From positions 310,001 through 374,000 of the forward strand of contig CAZGJZ010000001.1 of assembly GCA_964525935.1 (NCBI GenBank): 64,000 nucleotides of DNA. The letters run 5' to 3'. The position numbers and the translations under genes are program-made. The notes under the pieces were generated by a model. That model ran no database searches. It had not been told where the DNA came from and saw nothing but the letters and a program-made list of their open reading frames with translations. Of the stretch, positions 30,887 to 40,646 are shown in pieces (the first letter of the stretch is position 1; the number at the start of each line of letters is the position of its first letter). This DNA is from UBA2377 sp964525935. Lineage in GTDB: Bacteria; Verrucomicrobiota; Verrucomicrobiia; Opitutales; Opitutaceae.

Positions 30887-31918
30887 TCATCGCCACGTGG
30901 TCACGGTGTCGACGAGGGCCGACATGCACTCGATCTTCGCCTGCGGGGTGATGCCGTGGCCGAGGTTGAAGATGTGGCCGGCGGTGCCGCGCATGGATTC
31001 GAGCAGGCGGCTGGATTCGCGGCGCACGATGTCGGGCGTGGTGTTGAGCAGCACGGGGTCGAGGTTGCCCTGCACGGCGACGTTGGCGGGCAGCGTGCGG
31101 CGGACGATGGCGAGATCGTTGGTCCAATCGACGCTGAGGACTTTCACGCCGGAGAAAGCCTGGTCGGTGAGCTGGGCGGCCGTGCCCTTGGCGTAGAGGA
31201 TGACTGGGAAATCCGGCGGGAGCGCGGCGACGATGCGGCGGATCCACTGGAGCGAGGCGGCCTCGTAGTCGGGGCCGGCGATGATGCCGCCCCAGGAATC
31301 GAAAATCTGGATCGCATCGGCGCCGGCGCGGATCTGCATCTGAAAATAAACGATCAGCGCGGCGGTGAGTTTTTCGAGGAGGGCGTCGAAGGTCGCACGG
31401 TCGGTGTAGAAGAGCAGCTTAATGCGCTCGAAGTCATCCGAGCTGCCACCCTCGACCATGTAGGTGGCGAGAGTCCACGGCGAACCGCCGAAGCCGAGGA
31501 GGGCTTTTGGGCCGGCGAGTTCGGTTTTGAGGAGCGCGAGTGTGTCCGCGACGTAGCGGAGGCGCTCGGGGATGGCGTCGGCCGGCGCGAGCGCGTCAAT
31601 CTGGGCGCGCGTTTCCAGGCGGTAGGCCATGCCGATGCCGCCGGTGTCGCGGAAGGTGTAGCCCTGACCGAGGGCCTCCGGGATCACGAGGATGTCGGAG
31701 AAAAGAATCGCGGCATCGAGACCGGGAAAACGACGGAGCGGCTGGAGCGTGACCTCGGTGGCGAGCGCGGGCGTCTTCACCATTTCGAGGAAGGACGACT
31801 TGGCTTTGAGTGCGCGGTATTCCGGCAGATAGCGGCCCGCCTGACGCATGACCCAGAGGGGCGGACGGTCAAGCGGTGTGCAGGCGGCGGCGGCGAGGAA
31901 ACGTTGGCGGGAAGTCAT
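30887..31918 (-). CDS. hemE: Uroporphyrinogen decarboxylase
   Basis: A 343-residue cytoplasmic enzyme removing four carboxyl groups from uroporphyrinogen III to give coproporphyrinogen III. The family signature PLWVMRQAGRYLPEYR is at residues 20-35, with the second conserved motif GFGGSPWTLATYMVEGG and the substrate region DAIQIFDSWGGII. Length is typical. It is the middle gene of hemF-hemE-hemG and supplies the substrate of HemF. The gaps on both sides carry short repeats. Confidence 0.97.
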   Translation of the reverse strand: MTSRQRFLAAAACTPLDRPPLWVMRQAGRYLPEYRALKAKSSFLEMVKTPALATEVTLQPLRRFPGLDAAILFSDILVIPEALGQGYTFRDTGGIGMAYRLETRAQIDALAPADAIPERLRYVADTLALLKTELAGPKALLGFGGSPWTLATYMVEGGSSDDFERIKLLFYTDRATFDALLEKLTAALIVYFQMQIRAGADAIQIFDSWGGIIAGPDYEAASLQWIRRIVAALPPDFPVILYAKGTAAQLTDQAFSGVKVLSVDWTNDLAIVRRTLPANVAVQGNLDPVLLNTTPDIVRRESSRLLESMRGTAGHIFNLGHGITPQAKIECMSALVDTVTTWR

Positions 31919-31932
31919 GAGGTGGAATTAGC

Positions 31933-31956
31933 CACGGAGACGCGGAGGCACGGAGA
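31933..31956. repeat. Eight-base-period array between hemF and hemE
   Basis: Three octamers (CACGGAGA, CGCGGAGG, CACGGAGA) in the short gap between the two haem genes. Confidence 0.6.
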
Positions 31957-31968
31957 GATGAACATGGC

Positions 31969-32901
31969 CTAGGTTCCGCTTTGGGGAGACTCGGTGCTTA
32001 ACCAGTCTTTTGGTTTGAGGAAGATTTCGTGGAGGCGGGCTTCGTGGCTGCCAGGTTCTGGTTTGAAATCGTAGTCCCAGCGCACGAGGGGCGGAAGGGA
32101 CATGAGGATGCTTTCCGTGCGGCCGCCGCTTTGCAGGCCGAAGAGCGTGCCGCGGTCCCAGACGAGGTTGAACTCCACATAGCGACCTCGGCGGTAGAGC
32201 TGCCACTGGCGTTCGCGGTCGGTGCAGGGCGTGGCTTTGCGGCGGGCGACGATGGGCTGATACGCGGGAAGGTAGTGGTCGCCGACGCTGCGCATCAGGG
32301 CGAAACTGCGCTCGAAGCCGAGCTCGTTGAAATCGTCGAAGAACAGGCCGCCGACGCCACGCGGCTCGCCGCGGTGCTTCAGGAAAAAATAGTCATCGCA
32401 CCATTTTTTCAGGCGCGGGTAGAGGGTGTCGCCGAAAGGCGCGACGGCGGCGCGTGCGGTGCGGTGCCAGTGCACGGCGTCTTCCTCGAAGCCGTAATAA
32501 GGCGTGAGGTCGAAACCACCACCGAACCACCAGACTGGCGTGGGAGTGTCGGCGCCGGCGATGAAGAAGCGCACATTGGCGTGGCTGGTGGGCACGTGGG
32601 GATTGCGCGGATGGATGACGAGCGAAACGCCCATGGCTTCCCAGACCTTGCCGGCGAGTTCGGGGCGGTGCGCGGTGGCGGAGGGCGGGAGCTTGGTGCC
32701 GGTGACGTGGGAAAAGGCGACGCCGGCTTTTTCGAACACGGCGCCTTCGGTGAGGATACGGGTGCGACCGCCGCCGCCTTCGGGCCGCTGCCAGTTGTCC
32801 TCGCGGAAGCCCGCCGCGCCATCCTCGGCCGCGAGGGTGGCGCAGATGCGGTCCTGCAAATCGAGCAGGTAGGCGCGGACGGCGTTCAGATCAGGTGGCA
32901 T
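31969..32901 (-). CDS. hemF: Coproporphyrinogen III oxidase, oxygen-dependent
   Basis: A 310-residue enzyme converting coproporphyrinogen III to protoporphyrinogen IX with O2. Conserved segments: WQRPEGGGGRTRILTEGAVFEKAGV (parts WQRPEGGGGRTR and GAVFEKAGVAFS), VWWFGGGFDLTPYYGFEEDA, the catalytic-region RGVGGLFFDDFN, and GRYVEFNLVWDRGTLFGL. The ATG giving MPPDLNAVRAYLLDL was chosen because it matches family length; the upstream in-frame extension is not homologous. It heads the hem cluster and implies aerobic haem synthesis. Confidence 0.97.
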   Translation of the reverse strand: MPPDLNAVRAYLLDLQDRICATLAAEDGAAGFREDNWQRPEGGGGRTRILTEGAVFEKAGVAFSHVTGTKLPPSATAHRPELAGKVWEAMGVSLVIHPRNPHVPTSHANVRFFIAGADTPTPVWWFGGGFDLTPYYGFEEDAVHWHRTARAAVAPFGDTLYPRLKKWCDDYFFLKHRGEPRGVGGLFFDDFNELGFERSFALMRSVGDHYLPAYQPIVARRKATPCTDRERQWQLYRRGRYVEFNLVWDRGTLFGLQSGGRTESILMSLPPLVRWDYDFKPEPGSHEARLHEIFLKPKDWLSTESPQSGT

Positions 32902-33129
32902 GCAGCCCACAGGGGAGCACAGCGCGGGACGTTTGGAAAGCCGGTGATGAGCCGGGGCGGAAGAATTACGCATGGTAATTGCCAGCTTAACCGCGGCTGC
33001 CGGGTGCGGCTGCGCACTCCTTGGCGGGTGCGACGCATATTTTGAAGGCGGAGGCGCTTGACGACTTTGCTACAGTTCGCGTTCGACAGCGGGCGGGCGC
33101 CCGGCGTTGATAATCCTTCCACTGCCTTG

Positions 33130-33855
33130 ATGAACTCCACCGTCCTGACGACCATTGCCGCAACCGGCTTTACCGTGGCGTTTTTCCATGCAGCGATCCC
33201 GACCCACTGGCTGCCGTTTGTGTTGGTGTCGCGGGCGCGGGGGTGGAAGCGGTCAAAGACGCTGCTGGTGTCGGCCGTCGCGGGGCTGGGCCATGTGGCG
33301 CTGACGAGCTTGCTGGGACTGGCGATCGCGTGGTTTGGCTTTCAGCTCGATGAGCATCTCGGGGAGGTTTTTTCCTGGATCACGGGTGGCGTGCTGCTGG
33401 TGATCGCGGCGTTTTATGGCTGGCGGCAACTGCGTGGACGCGGCGTGCTCCACCACCACGCGCCAGGCGGTCACCATCAGGCGAGCGAGGAATGCGGCCA
33501 CGAACACGAGGTGAGCCACTGGGACGAGGAGCTGAAGGACACGCAACTCGTGAAGGACAAGGCGGGCGACTGGACGGCGATCAGCGGGCTTTTCATGATG
33601 CTCACGCTGTCGCCGTGCGAAGGATTTTTGCCCGTGTATCTGTCGGGCGTGCAGTTCGGCTGGCGCGGGTTTGTCGTGCTAAGCCTGATCCTCGCGGTGG
33701 CGACGCTGGCGGGGATGATGCTCTTTACGTGGCTGACGCTGGTCGGCTTTGAGCGGTTCAAGCTGAAGAGCTTTGAACGCTACGAGGCCGGATTGCTCGG
33801 CGTGATCTTTCTCGTGCTCGGGCTGCTGATGCTCGGCATGGAGCATGGGCACTGA
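33130..33855 (+). CDS. NicO/HupE-like membrane protein with His-rich loop, putative metal transporter
   Basis: A 241-residue protein with about six hydrophobic segments. The first contains FFHAAIPTHWLPFVLVSRAR, reminiscent of the H-x4-D/H signature in the first helix of nickel/cobalt transporters (NicO/RcnA, HupE/UreJ). A cytoplasmic or periplasmic loop in the middle is rich in His and acidic residues (VLHHHAPGGHHQASEE, then CGHEHEVSHWDEE). SPCEGFLPVYLSG introduces the second membrane half. A role in divalent metal movement is inferred from these residues; TauE/SafE-like or DsbD-like transporters are alternatives. It is divergent from hemF. The start giving MNSTVLTTIAATGF was chosen because 24 upstream codons are not membrane-like. 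Confidence 0.55.
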   Translation: MNSTVLTTIAATGFTVAFFHAAIPTHWLPFVLVSRARGWKRSKTLLVSAVAGLGHVALTSLLGLAIAWFGFQLDEHLGEVFSWITGGVLLVIAAFYGWRQLRGRGVLHHHAPGGHHQASEECGHEHEVSHWDEELKDTQLVKDKAGDWTAISGLFMMLTLSPCEGFLPVYLSGVQFGWRGFVVLSLILAVATLAGMMLFTWLTLVGFERFKLKSFERYEAGLLGVIFLVLGLLMLGMEHGH

Positions 33856-33896
33856 GTCTGGCGTGGTGGGTTACTCGCTCCCGGCCGGTGATCCGA

Positions 33897-33932
33897 GAGA
33901 ACGAGAACGATTAGGAGAATGAGAACGAGGAC
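33897..33932. repeat. Six-base-period array, unit GAGAAC
   Basis: Six hexamers (GAGAAC twice, GATTAG, GAGAAT, GAGAAC, GAGGAC) in the gap between the convergent NicO-like and carboxypeptidase genes. Confidence 0.7.
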
Positions 33933-33951
33933 CGGTGGCTGGTGCGGCGGA

Positions 33952-34947
33952 CTAGCGTTTCGGCACGACGAACTTGATGACAGGGGCGTCCTCCGCGGCG
34001 GGGGCGGCGGATTTTTCGGCGGAGGTCATCGGCACGTGGGACAAGGGAGAGGCGACGGCGGGGCCGGCGGGCATGGCCGCAAACCCGCGTTCGATGAGGT
34101 CGATGGTCTTCAGGTCGCGGGAGCGGCCCTTGTCGATCTGACCGCCGGGGCCGAAGGAGCCCATGATCACGACGATGAGGCGGCGGCCGTTGCGTTCAGC
34201 GGTGGCGCTGAGGCAGTAGCCGGCGCCATTGGTGTAGCCGGTTTTCAGGCCATCCACGCCGGCGACTTTGCCGAGGAGCTTGTTATGGTTGATCATGTGC
34301 TGCGGGCCCTTGGCGCGCAGGGGGCCGAAGTCGCGCTCGCGAACGGCGGTGTATTTGAGGACGTCGGTGTGCTGGACCAAGTGACGGCAGAGAATCGCGA
34401 AATCGCGCGGCGTCGTGAGGTCGCCCTCTTCGAGGCGGCGACTGGCGGGAGGCAGGCCGTGCGGAGTGCGAAAGCTGGTGTGCGTCATGCCGAGCTCGCG
34501 GGCCTTGGCGTTCATCAGCTCGACGAAGGCGGGGACGGAGCCGGCCGCAGTGCGGGCGAGGGCGTGGGCGGCGTCATTGGCGGACTGGATCATCATCGCG
34601 TAAATGAGGTCCTCGACCGGGAAGGTTTCCTTGGGGTCGAGATAAACCTGCGTCCCGCCGATCTTGGAGTCGGCGGCGGTGATCTGGACGGGCGTGTCGA
34701 GGGTGAGGGCGCCGGCCTGGAGTTTGTCGCTCACGATGAGGAAGGTCATGAGCTTCGTCATGCTGGCAGGCGGGCTGACGATGTCGGCGTTGTCCGCGAA
34801 GATCGTCTCACCGGTCGCGGCATTGATCGTGATGACGCCTTTGTAGATCGCATCGGGACGGGTGGGCGCGGCCTTGGCGGCGAAGAGCGCCGGCGTGAGG
34901 GCGGCGAAAAGGGCGAGGAGAGGGAGCAGGCGGCGCGCGAAAAGCAT
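33952..34947 (-). CDS. D-alanyl-D-alanine carboxypeptidase (DacA/PBP5 type)
   Basis: A 331-residue exported penicillin-binding protein trimming the terminal D-Ala of peptidoglycan pentapeptides. Residues 1-25 (MLFARRLLPLLALFAALT) form the signal peptide. Catalytic motifs: SMTK (Ser62, Lys65), SAN in MMIQSANDAAHAL, and KTG in VDGLKTGYTNGAGYCL. The peptidase S11 domain ends near the QIDKGRSRD region, and the C-terminus (VIKFVVPKR) lacks an obvious PBP5 C-terminal domain. The start was set at the signal peptide; the frame remains open over 100 codons upstream, overlapping the divergent DUF1573 gene. Confidence 0.93.
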   Translation of the reverse strand: MLFARRLLPLLALFAALTPALFAAKAAPTRPDAIYKGVITINAATGETIFADNADIVSPPASMTKLMTFLIVSDKLQAGALTLDTPVQITAADSKIGGTQVYLDPKETFPVEDLIYAMMIQSANDAAHALARTAAGSVPAFVELMNAKARELGMTHTSFRTPHGLPPASRRLEEGDLTTPRDFAILCRHLVQHTDVLKYTAVRERDFGPLRAKGPQHMINHNKLLGKVAGVDGLKTGYTNGAGYCLSATAERNGRRLIVVIMGSFGPGGQIDKGRSRDLKTIDLIERGFAAMPAGPAVASPLSHVPMTSAEKSAAPAAEDAPVIKFVVPKR

Positions 34948-35035
34948 CCGCGTGAGCGAGTGAAGTTTTGGGCGCGGTGCGAGCAGAAAGCGCGGGATGC
35001 TTGACCGCACCGCGGGGCGGCATTCGCTTGGTCGC

Positions 35036-35710
35036 ATGCACCGTCTGATAATTGTCATGATTGCGCTGTGGGCCGGCGGAAGCCGGTTAGGGGCGGAAAG
35101 CCCGGCGAACGCGGAGCAGGAAACCACGGCCTTGGTGTGGGCGCAGACGAAGGTGGCCCAAGTGGCGAAGGCCGGGCAGGAACGCGCGGAAGGAGTCTTT
35201 GCCTTTCGCAATGGCGGGACCAGGCCGGTGACGATCACGGCGGTCGAGTCGAGCTGCGGCTGCACGACGGCGGAGTTGCCAAAGAAAACCTACGCGCCCG
35301 GCGAGACGGGCGAAATCCGGGCGCGCTTTGAGTTTGGGGCGCGGACGGGGCGCCAGCAAAAAGTCCTGACGGTGACGACGGACGATGCGCAGGCTCCCAC
35401 GCTGCTCGTGCTGCAGGTGGACATTCCGGTGGTTTTTGCGATCAATCAGCGTGTGGTCCTTTGGTCGCTGGGCGAGACGCCTGCGATCAAGACCGTGATC
35501 GTGCGCACGGCGCCGGATGTCGGGTTGGGCAACCTCACCTACGATCAAGGCGTGGTGGAGGCGACGCTGGTGCCGCTGGCGGAAGGCGGCGGGTATTTGC
35601 TGAACGTGCGTCCGCTTTCAACCGCGGAGCCGCAACGCCAAACGGTGATGGTCAACGCCCTGGTGGAGGGACGACCGCAGGCATTGCCGGTGCATCTTTT
35701 TGTGCGGTGA
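35036..35710 (+). CDS. Exported DUF1573 protein
   Basis: A 224-residue predicted periplasmic protein. Residues 1-20 (MHRLIIVMIALWAGGSRLGA) are a signal peptide. The DUF1573 core, an Ig-like beta domain, is seen in GVFAFRNGGTRPVTITAVES and SCGCTTAELPKKTYAPGETG, the latter with the conserved Cys-Gly-Cys. The C-terminal half is a second beta-rich region. No activity is known for the family. The gene is divergent from the carboxypeptidase with about 90 bases between starts. The start was chosen by the signal peptide. Confidence 0.82.
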   Translation: MHRLIIVMIALWAGGSRLGAESPANAEQETTALVWAQTKVAQVAKAGQERAEGVFAFRNGGTRPVTITAVESSCGCTTAELPKKTYAPGETGEIRARFEFGARTGRQQKVLTVTTDDAQAPTLLVLQVDIPVVFAINQRVVLWSLGETPAIKTVIVRTAPDVGLGNLTYDQGVVEATLVPLAEGGGYLLNVRPLSTAEPQRQTVMVNALVEGRPQALPVHLFVR

Positions 35711-35733
35711 GATAAGAAGCGCACGCCCGGCCT

Positions 35734-36945
35734 TCAGAGGGTGTGCGGCTGGCCGGCGCGACGAAGGGCGGATTGCACCTGGCGCTCGGCGTGGCGGCGA
35801 TAGTGCAGGACGAGTGAGATGGCACCGGCGGCAACGATCAGGAGGAAGAAGGCGTCGATCAGGCCGATCCACACAAGATACATGCGGCCGTCCACGGGAT
35901 CGGCGGCGTTGAGCTCGTTGTTGGCGCGTTGAAGACGACTGATCGTCTGCTGCTTGCGCATGAGATCGAGGCGGGCCTCGATGTCGGCGGCGTGGAGGCG
36001 GGCGCGCTGGCCGGCGAGTTCCTCGTGCTCGGCTTGCGAGACGCGTTCGGCGGAAAGGGCGGCGGCAAAATCCCCGCGGGCTTCCTGCACCTGGGCGAGG
36101 TTTTTGTAATACTCGGTGAGGATACGATGGCCACCGATCGTGTCGGCCAGCGGGCGGACGTTTTGGAGGCGCGCGAGGGCTTCGTCGGGACGGCGCAGAC
36201 GGCGCAGCAGGCTGGCCATGGCGGAGCTGGCACGCACCTGGCCGCGCCGATCCTGCACCGCGACACGCGTTGCGTAGATTTCCTCGTAGAGCTGCAGCGC
36301 GCGCGTGAGGTCGCCGCGGGCGTCGGCGATGTCGGCGATGTTGGCGAGGGAGTTGGCGGCATTCCACCGGTCGTTTTTGCTGAGCCAGTAGGTCCGGCCG
36401 GTCTCGAAGGCGCGCTCGGCGGCCTCGAGTTCGCCGGACTTCACCTGGCAGACGCCCACGGCCTGCAGCGCGAAAACGCGGATGCGTTCATCGTTGGCGA
36501 GATTGGCGTAGCGCAGGGCTTCCTCGGCGTGGCGGCGCGAGTTGACGGTGTCGCCCATCGTTTCGTAGGTGATGCTGAGATAGCGATGGCCCTGCGAGTG
36601 CAGGCGCATGTCGTTGAGAATTCCCGCAAACTCGAGGAGACGCTGGCTGTAATCGAAAGCGAGGCCGGTGTCGCCCATCAGCCAGTAGTCGTAGGCGAGG
36701 TGGCGGATAAAGGGCACCTGATCGGTGATGGTGCCGCTCTGCTGGGCCTGTTCGAGACCACCGCGGGAGAAAGCGATGGCGGCAGGGAAATCGGCGTTGG
36801 CGTAGGCCGTCTTGTGATTGGCTTCCGCGGTGTCGAGGGCGGTGCGCAGTGCGCTGTTGAAGGTCGGCGTCGTAGCGGCGCGCCCAACCGCGGCGAAAGC
36901 GGCGAGGGCGGTGATCCCGGAAAAAAGCAACGGCCGGAAAAACAT
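35734..36945 (-). CDS. Exported TPR protein with C-terminal transmembrane helix
   Basis: A 403-residue protein. An N-terminal signal peptide (MFFRPLLFSGITALAAFAAV) is followed by about six to seven TPR units at roughly 30-330 (for example HRYLSITYETMGDTVNSRRH, AFETGRTYWLSKNDRWNAAN, ARGDFAAALSAERVSQAEHE). Then comes a coiled stretch (LMRKQQTISRLQRANNEL) and one membrane helix at about 355-381, ending in a short basic tail. This is the layout of the sensor half of TPR-containing histidine kinases or SpoIIE-type sensors, but no output domain is present. It may be a truncated sensor or a scaffold for a partner protein. Function unknown. Confidence 0.78.
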   Translation of the reverse strand: MFFRPLLFSGITALAAFAAVGRAATTPTFNSALRTALDTAEANHKTAYANADFPAAIAFSRGGLEQAQQSGTITDQVPFIRHLAYDYWLMGDTGLAFDYSQRLLEFAGILNDMRLHSQGHRYLSITYETMGDTVNSRRHAEEALRYANLANDERIRVFALQAVGVCQVKSGELEAAERAFETGRTYWLSKNDRWNAANSLANIADIADARGDLTRALQLYEEIYATRVAVQDRRGQVRASSAMASLLRRLRRPDEALARLQNVRPLADTIGGHRILTEYYKNLAQVQEARGDFAAALSAERVSQAEHEELAGQRARLHAADIEARLDLMRKQQTISRLQRANNELNAADPVDGRMYLVWIGLIDAFFLLIVAAGAISLVLHYRRHAERQVQSALRRAGQPHTL

Positions 36946-37196
36946 TTTGAACAGCGCAGCGGAAAAATGCCGGGAGACAATCCCTGAAATGCAAAAACGC
37001 CCGTTCGTGGCAGAGTGATAAATGGCAGACGCTTTAAATGGGTGTTTTCCCTGATGGAAATGGGTGGATCAGTGGATGGGGCGACGACTGACGGAGACCT
37101 GCGCGACAGAGATGAGGTTGAACGGTTCCGCGAGAGGCGGTTTAATGCGGCGTTGATTGCATCCGTATTCACCCGCAGGTTTTGCGGCTGGAACCC

Positions 37197-37841
37197 ATGA
37201 TCCCGCCTGACGACGCTGATACTCGCGACCAAGTCCGACTGCGCCTGCCGTGGTTTTTTCTGGCGGCGGCGTTGGCAACGCTGGTCATCCAATGTGGCGG
37301 CTGGCGGGATGCCTTGTTGTATGACCGGGCCGCGGTCGCCGCCGGGGAGTGGTGGCGATTGTGGACGGGGCATCTCGTGCATTTTGGGTGGCCGCATTTC
37401 GTGGCCGACGCAGGGTTGCTGGTGATCCTCGGCTGGCTGGTGGAGCGGCCGCAGCCGATGCTGGCGCGGTGGTCGCTGGTGTGGGTGCCGTTGGTTATTT
37501 CAGGTGCGCTGTTTTTCTTCGATCCAGAGATGAGGCGTTACGGCGGGCTGAGTGCCTATAATCTCGGGCTGCTGCTTTACTACGCAGGACACGGCTGGCG
37601 GCGGAATTGGACCGATTGGTTCTGGCCGGCGGTGCTGCTAATCTATGTTGGCGAACTCGTGCTCGAAATCACCGCGGGGCACGGCCTCGGCGGTGGAGCG
37701 ATCAAATTTGACGACCCGGCGATCGGCATCGCGACGTCGGCGCACATCGCGGGCATCGGGTGCGGGCTCGTGCTGCTAGGGATCGATTACTGGCGGCAAC
37801 GCCGAGCCGGGCGCGTGGAGTTGGCGAGCGAGGGCGAGTGA
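37197..37841 (+). CDS. Rhomboid-family intramembrane protease, rhombosortase-like
   Basis: A 214-residue membrane protein with about six helices. EWWRLWTGHLVHFGWPHFVAD (shown here as EWWRLWTGHLVHF and GWPHFVAD) is the rhomboid/rhombosortase helix-2 region. GGLSAYN places the candidate nucleophile at Ser119, and TSAHIAGIG places the catalytic His at residue 183. Rhombosortases process GlyGly-CTERM proteins; none is in this window. The usual G-x-S-G nucleophile motif reads G-L-S-A here, so activity is likely but not certain. The ATG start is preferred over a TTG five codons earlier. Confidence 0.75.
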   Translation: MIPPDDADTRDQVRLRLPWFFLAAALATLVIQCGGWRDALLYDRAAVAAGEWWRLWTGHLVHFGWPHFVADAGLLVILGWLVERPQPMLARWSLVWVPLVISGALFFFDPEMRRYGGLSAYNLGLLLYYAGHGWRRNWTDWFWPAVLLIYVGELVLEITAGHGLGGGAIKFDDPAIGIATSAHIAGIGCGLVLLGIDYWRQRRAGRVELASEGE

Positions 37842-37849
37842 TGCAAGCC

Positions 37850-37873
37850 GGGCGCAGCGAGCTGCGCCCCTAC
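37850..37873. repeat. REP-like hairpin between the rhomboid and prfC genes
   Basis: GGGCGCAG and CTGCGCCC form a perfect eight-base stem around CGAG, followed by CTAC. It shares the hairpin-plus-CTAC layout with the unit between hemE and hemG but has a different stem sequence. It lies between convergent genes. Confidence 0.65.
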
Positions 37874-37887
37874 GATGAGGCGGCGTT

Positions 37888-39525
<1,638 letters not shown>

Positions 39526-39530
39526 CGAAC

Positions 39531-39558
39531 GGAGTGACGAGTAGAGAATGAAGAGTGA
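39531..39558. repeat. Heptanucleotide array, unit NGAGTGA, upstream of prfC
   Basis: Four units (GGAGTGA, CGAGTAG, AGAATGA, AGAGTGA) just outside the prfC start codon. Confidence 0.55.
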
Positions 39559-39702
39559 AAGGCCGGCACGAGCCGGGAGAGAGTTGGGCAGGAAACCGGG
39601 CGGGGGGACAAAGGTGAAGCCTGAAGTTGGCGAGGGTGGGCCTGGGTGGATTTCCCGGCTAGGCGGAAAGGACGGCGGCGGATAAGCTGTGCGCTCCGCT
39701 TC

Positions 39703-40602
39703 ATGAAAAAAATCCTCAAGTTCCTCGGCTATGGCGTGCTCAGTTTGGTGGTGGCAGTGGCCGCTGCACTGGGCGTGGTTTATTGGAAATCAGGCGAGCG
39801 CCTGAAACAGACTTTCGCGGTCGCGGTGCAACCCGTGCCGGTGCCGACGGACGCCGAGGCGATCGCGCGCGGGCGGCACATCGCGGCGACGCGCGGTTGC
39901 GTGGATTGCCACGGGGCTGACCTCGCGGGAGCGAAGGTCGTGGATGATCCGGCGATGGGACGACTGTATGGGCCCAATCTCACGCGCGGACGGGGTGGAG
40001 TGCCGGCGGGTTATGGCGATGTGGATTGGGAGCGCGCGATCCGGCACGGCGTGGACACGGATGGCCGCGGGCTTTTTCTCATGCCCTCGACGGACTATGC
40101 GCAATTTTCCACGCGAGACATGGGCGACCTGATTGCCTACCTGAAATCGGTGGCGCCAGTGGATCGCGAGTCAGTGCCGCTGAAGGTCGGGCCGGTGGCG
40201 CGGGCGCTGATGCTGGCGGGCAAGATCAAGCTTTCGGCGGAGGTGATCGACCATCGCGCAGTAAAGCCAGACGAAGTCCTGCCGGGCTTGACGGCGGACT
40301 ATGGGCGCTACCTCGCGGTGGGTTGCACGGGTTGCCATGGGACCAATTTTTCCGGCGGAAAGATCGACATCGGCCCGCCCGACTGGCCGCCGGCGGCCAA
40401 CCTGACGCCACACGCCAGTGGACGGCTGGCGGCGTGGACGGAGGCGGACTTTATCAAGGCGCTGCGCGAGTCGCGTCGACCCGATGGCAGCGAGATCAAT
40501 GCGGTGATGCCGCGCGCGTTTGCGCATCTCAACGATACCGAGGTGAAGGCGCTGTGGGCGTATTTGCACACGATTCCCGCGGTGTCGACGGGAGTGCGGT
40601 GA
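39703..40602 (+). CDS. Membrane-anchored di-haem cytochrome c
   Basis: A 299-residue periplasmic electron carrier. An uncleaved signal/anchor (about residues 6-27, KFLGYGVLSLVVAVAAALGV) precedes two cytochrome c domains. Haem-binding motifs are CVDCH (Cys66-His70) and CTGCH (Cys208-His212). Candidate axial methionines occur in LFLMPSTDY and AVMPRAFAHL. The layout is that of two-domain class I c-type cytochromes associated with dehydrogenases, though no partner oxidoreductase is adjacent. The start was chosen at MKKILKF, which gives a basic N-terminus before the hydrophobic segment. Confidence 0.9.
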   Translation: MKKILKFLGYGVLSLVVAVAAALGVVYWKSGERLKQTFAVAVQPVPVPTDAEAIARGRHIAATRGCVDCHGADLAGAKVVDDPAMGRLYGPNLTRGRGGVPAGYGDVDWERAIRHGVDTDGRGLFLMPSTDYAQFSTRDMGDLIAYLKSVAPVDRESVPLKVGPVARALMLAGKIKLSAEVIDHRAVKPDEVLPGLTADYGRYLAVGCTGCHGTNFSGGKIDIGPPDWPPAANLTPHASGRLAAWTEADFIKALRESRRPDGSEINAVMPRAFAHLNDTEVKALWAYLHTIPAVSTGVR

Positions 40603-40646
40603 TTTAGGGTTTGGCGAAGGCGGGGCGGGTGGCGCATGGTGGCCGC

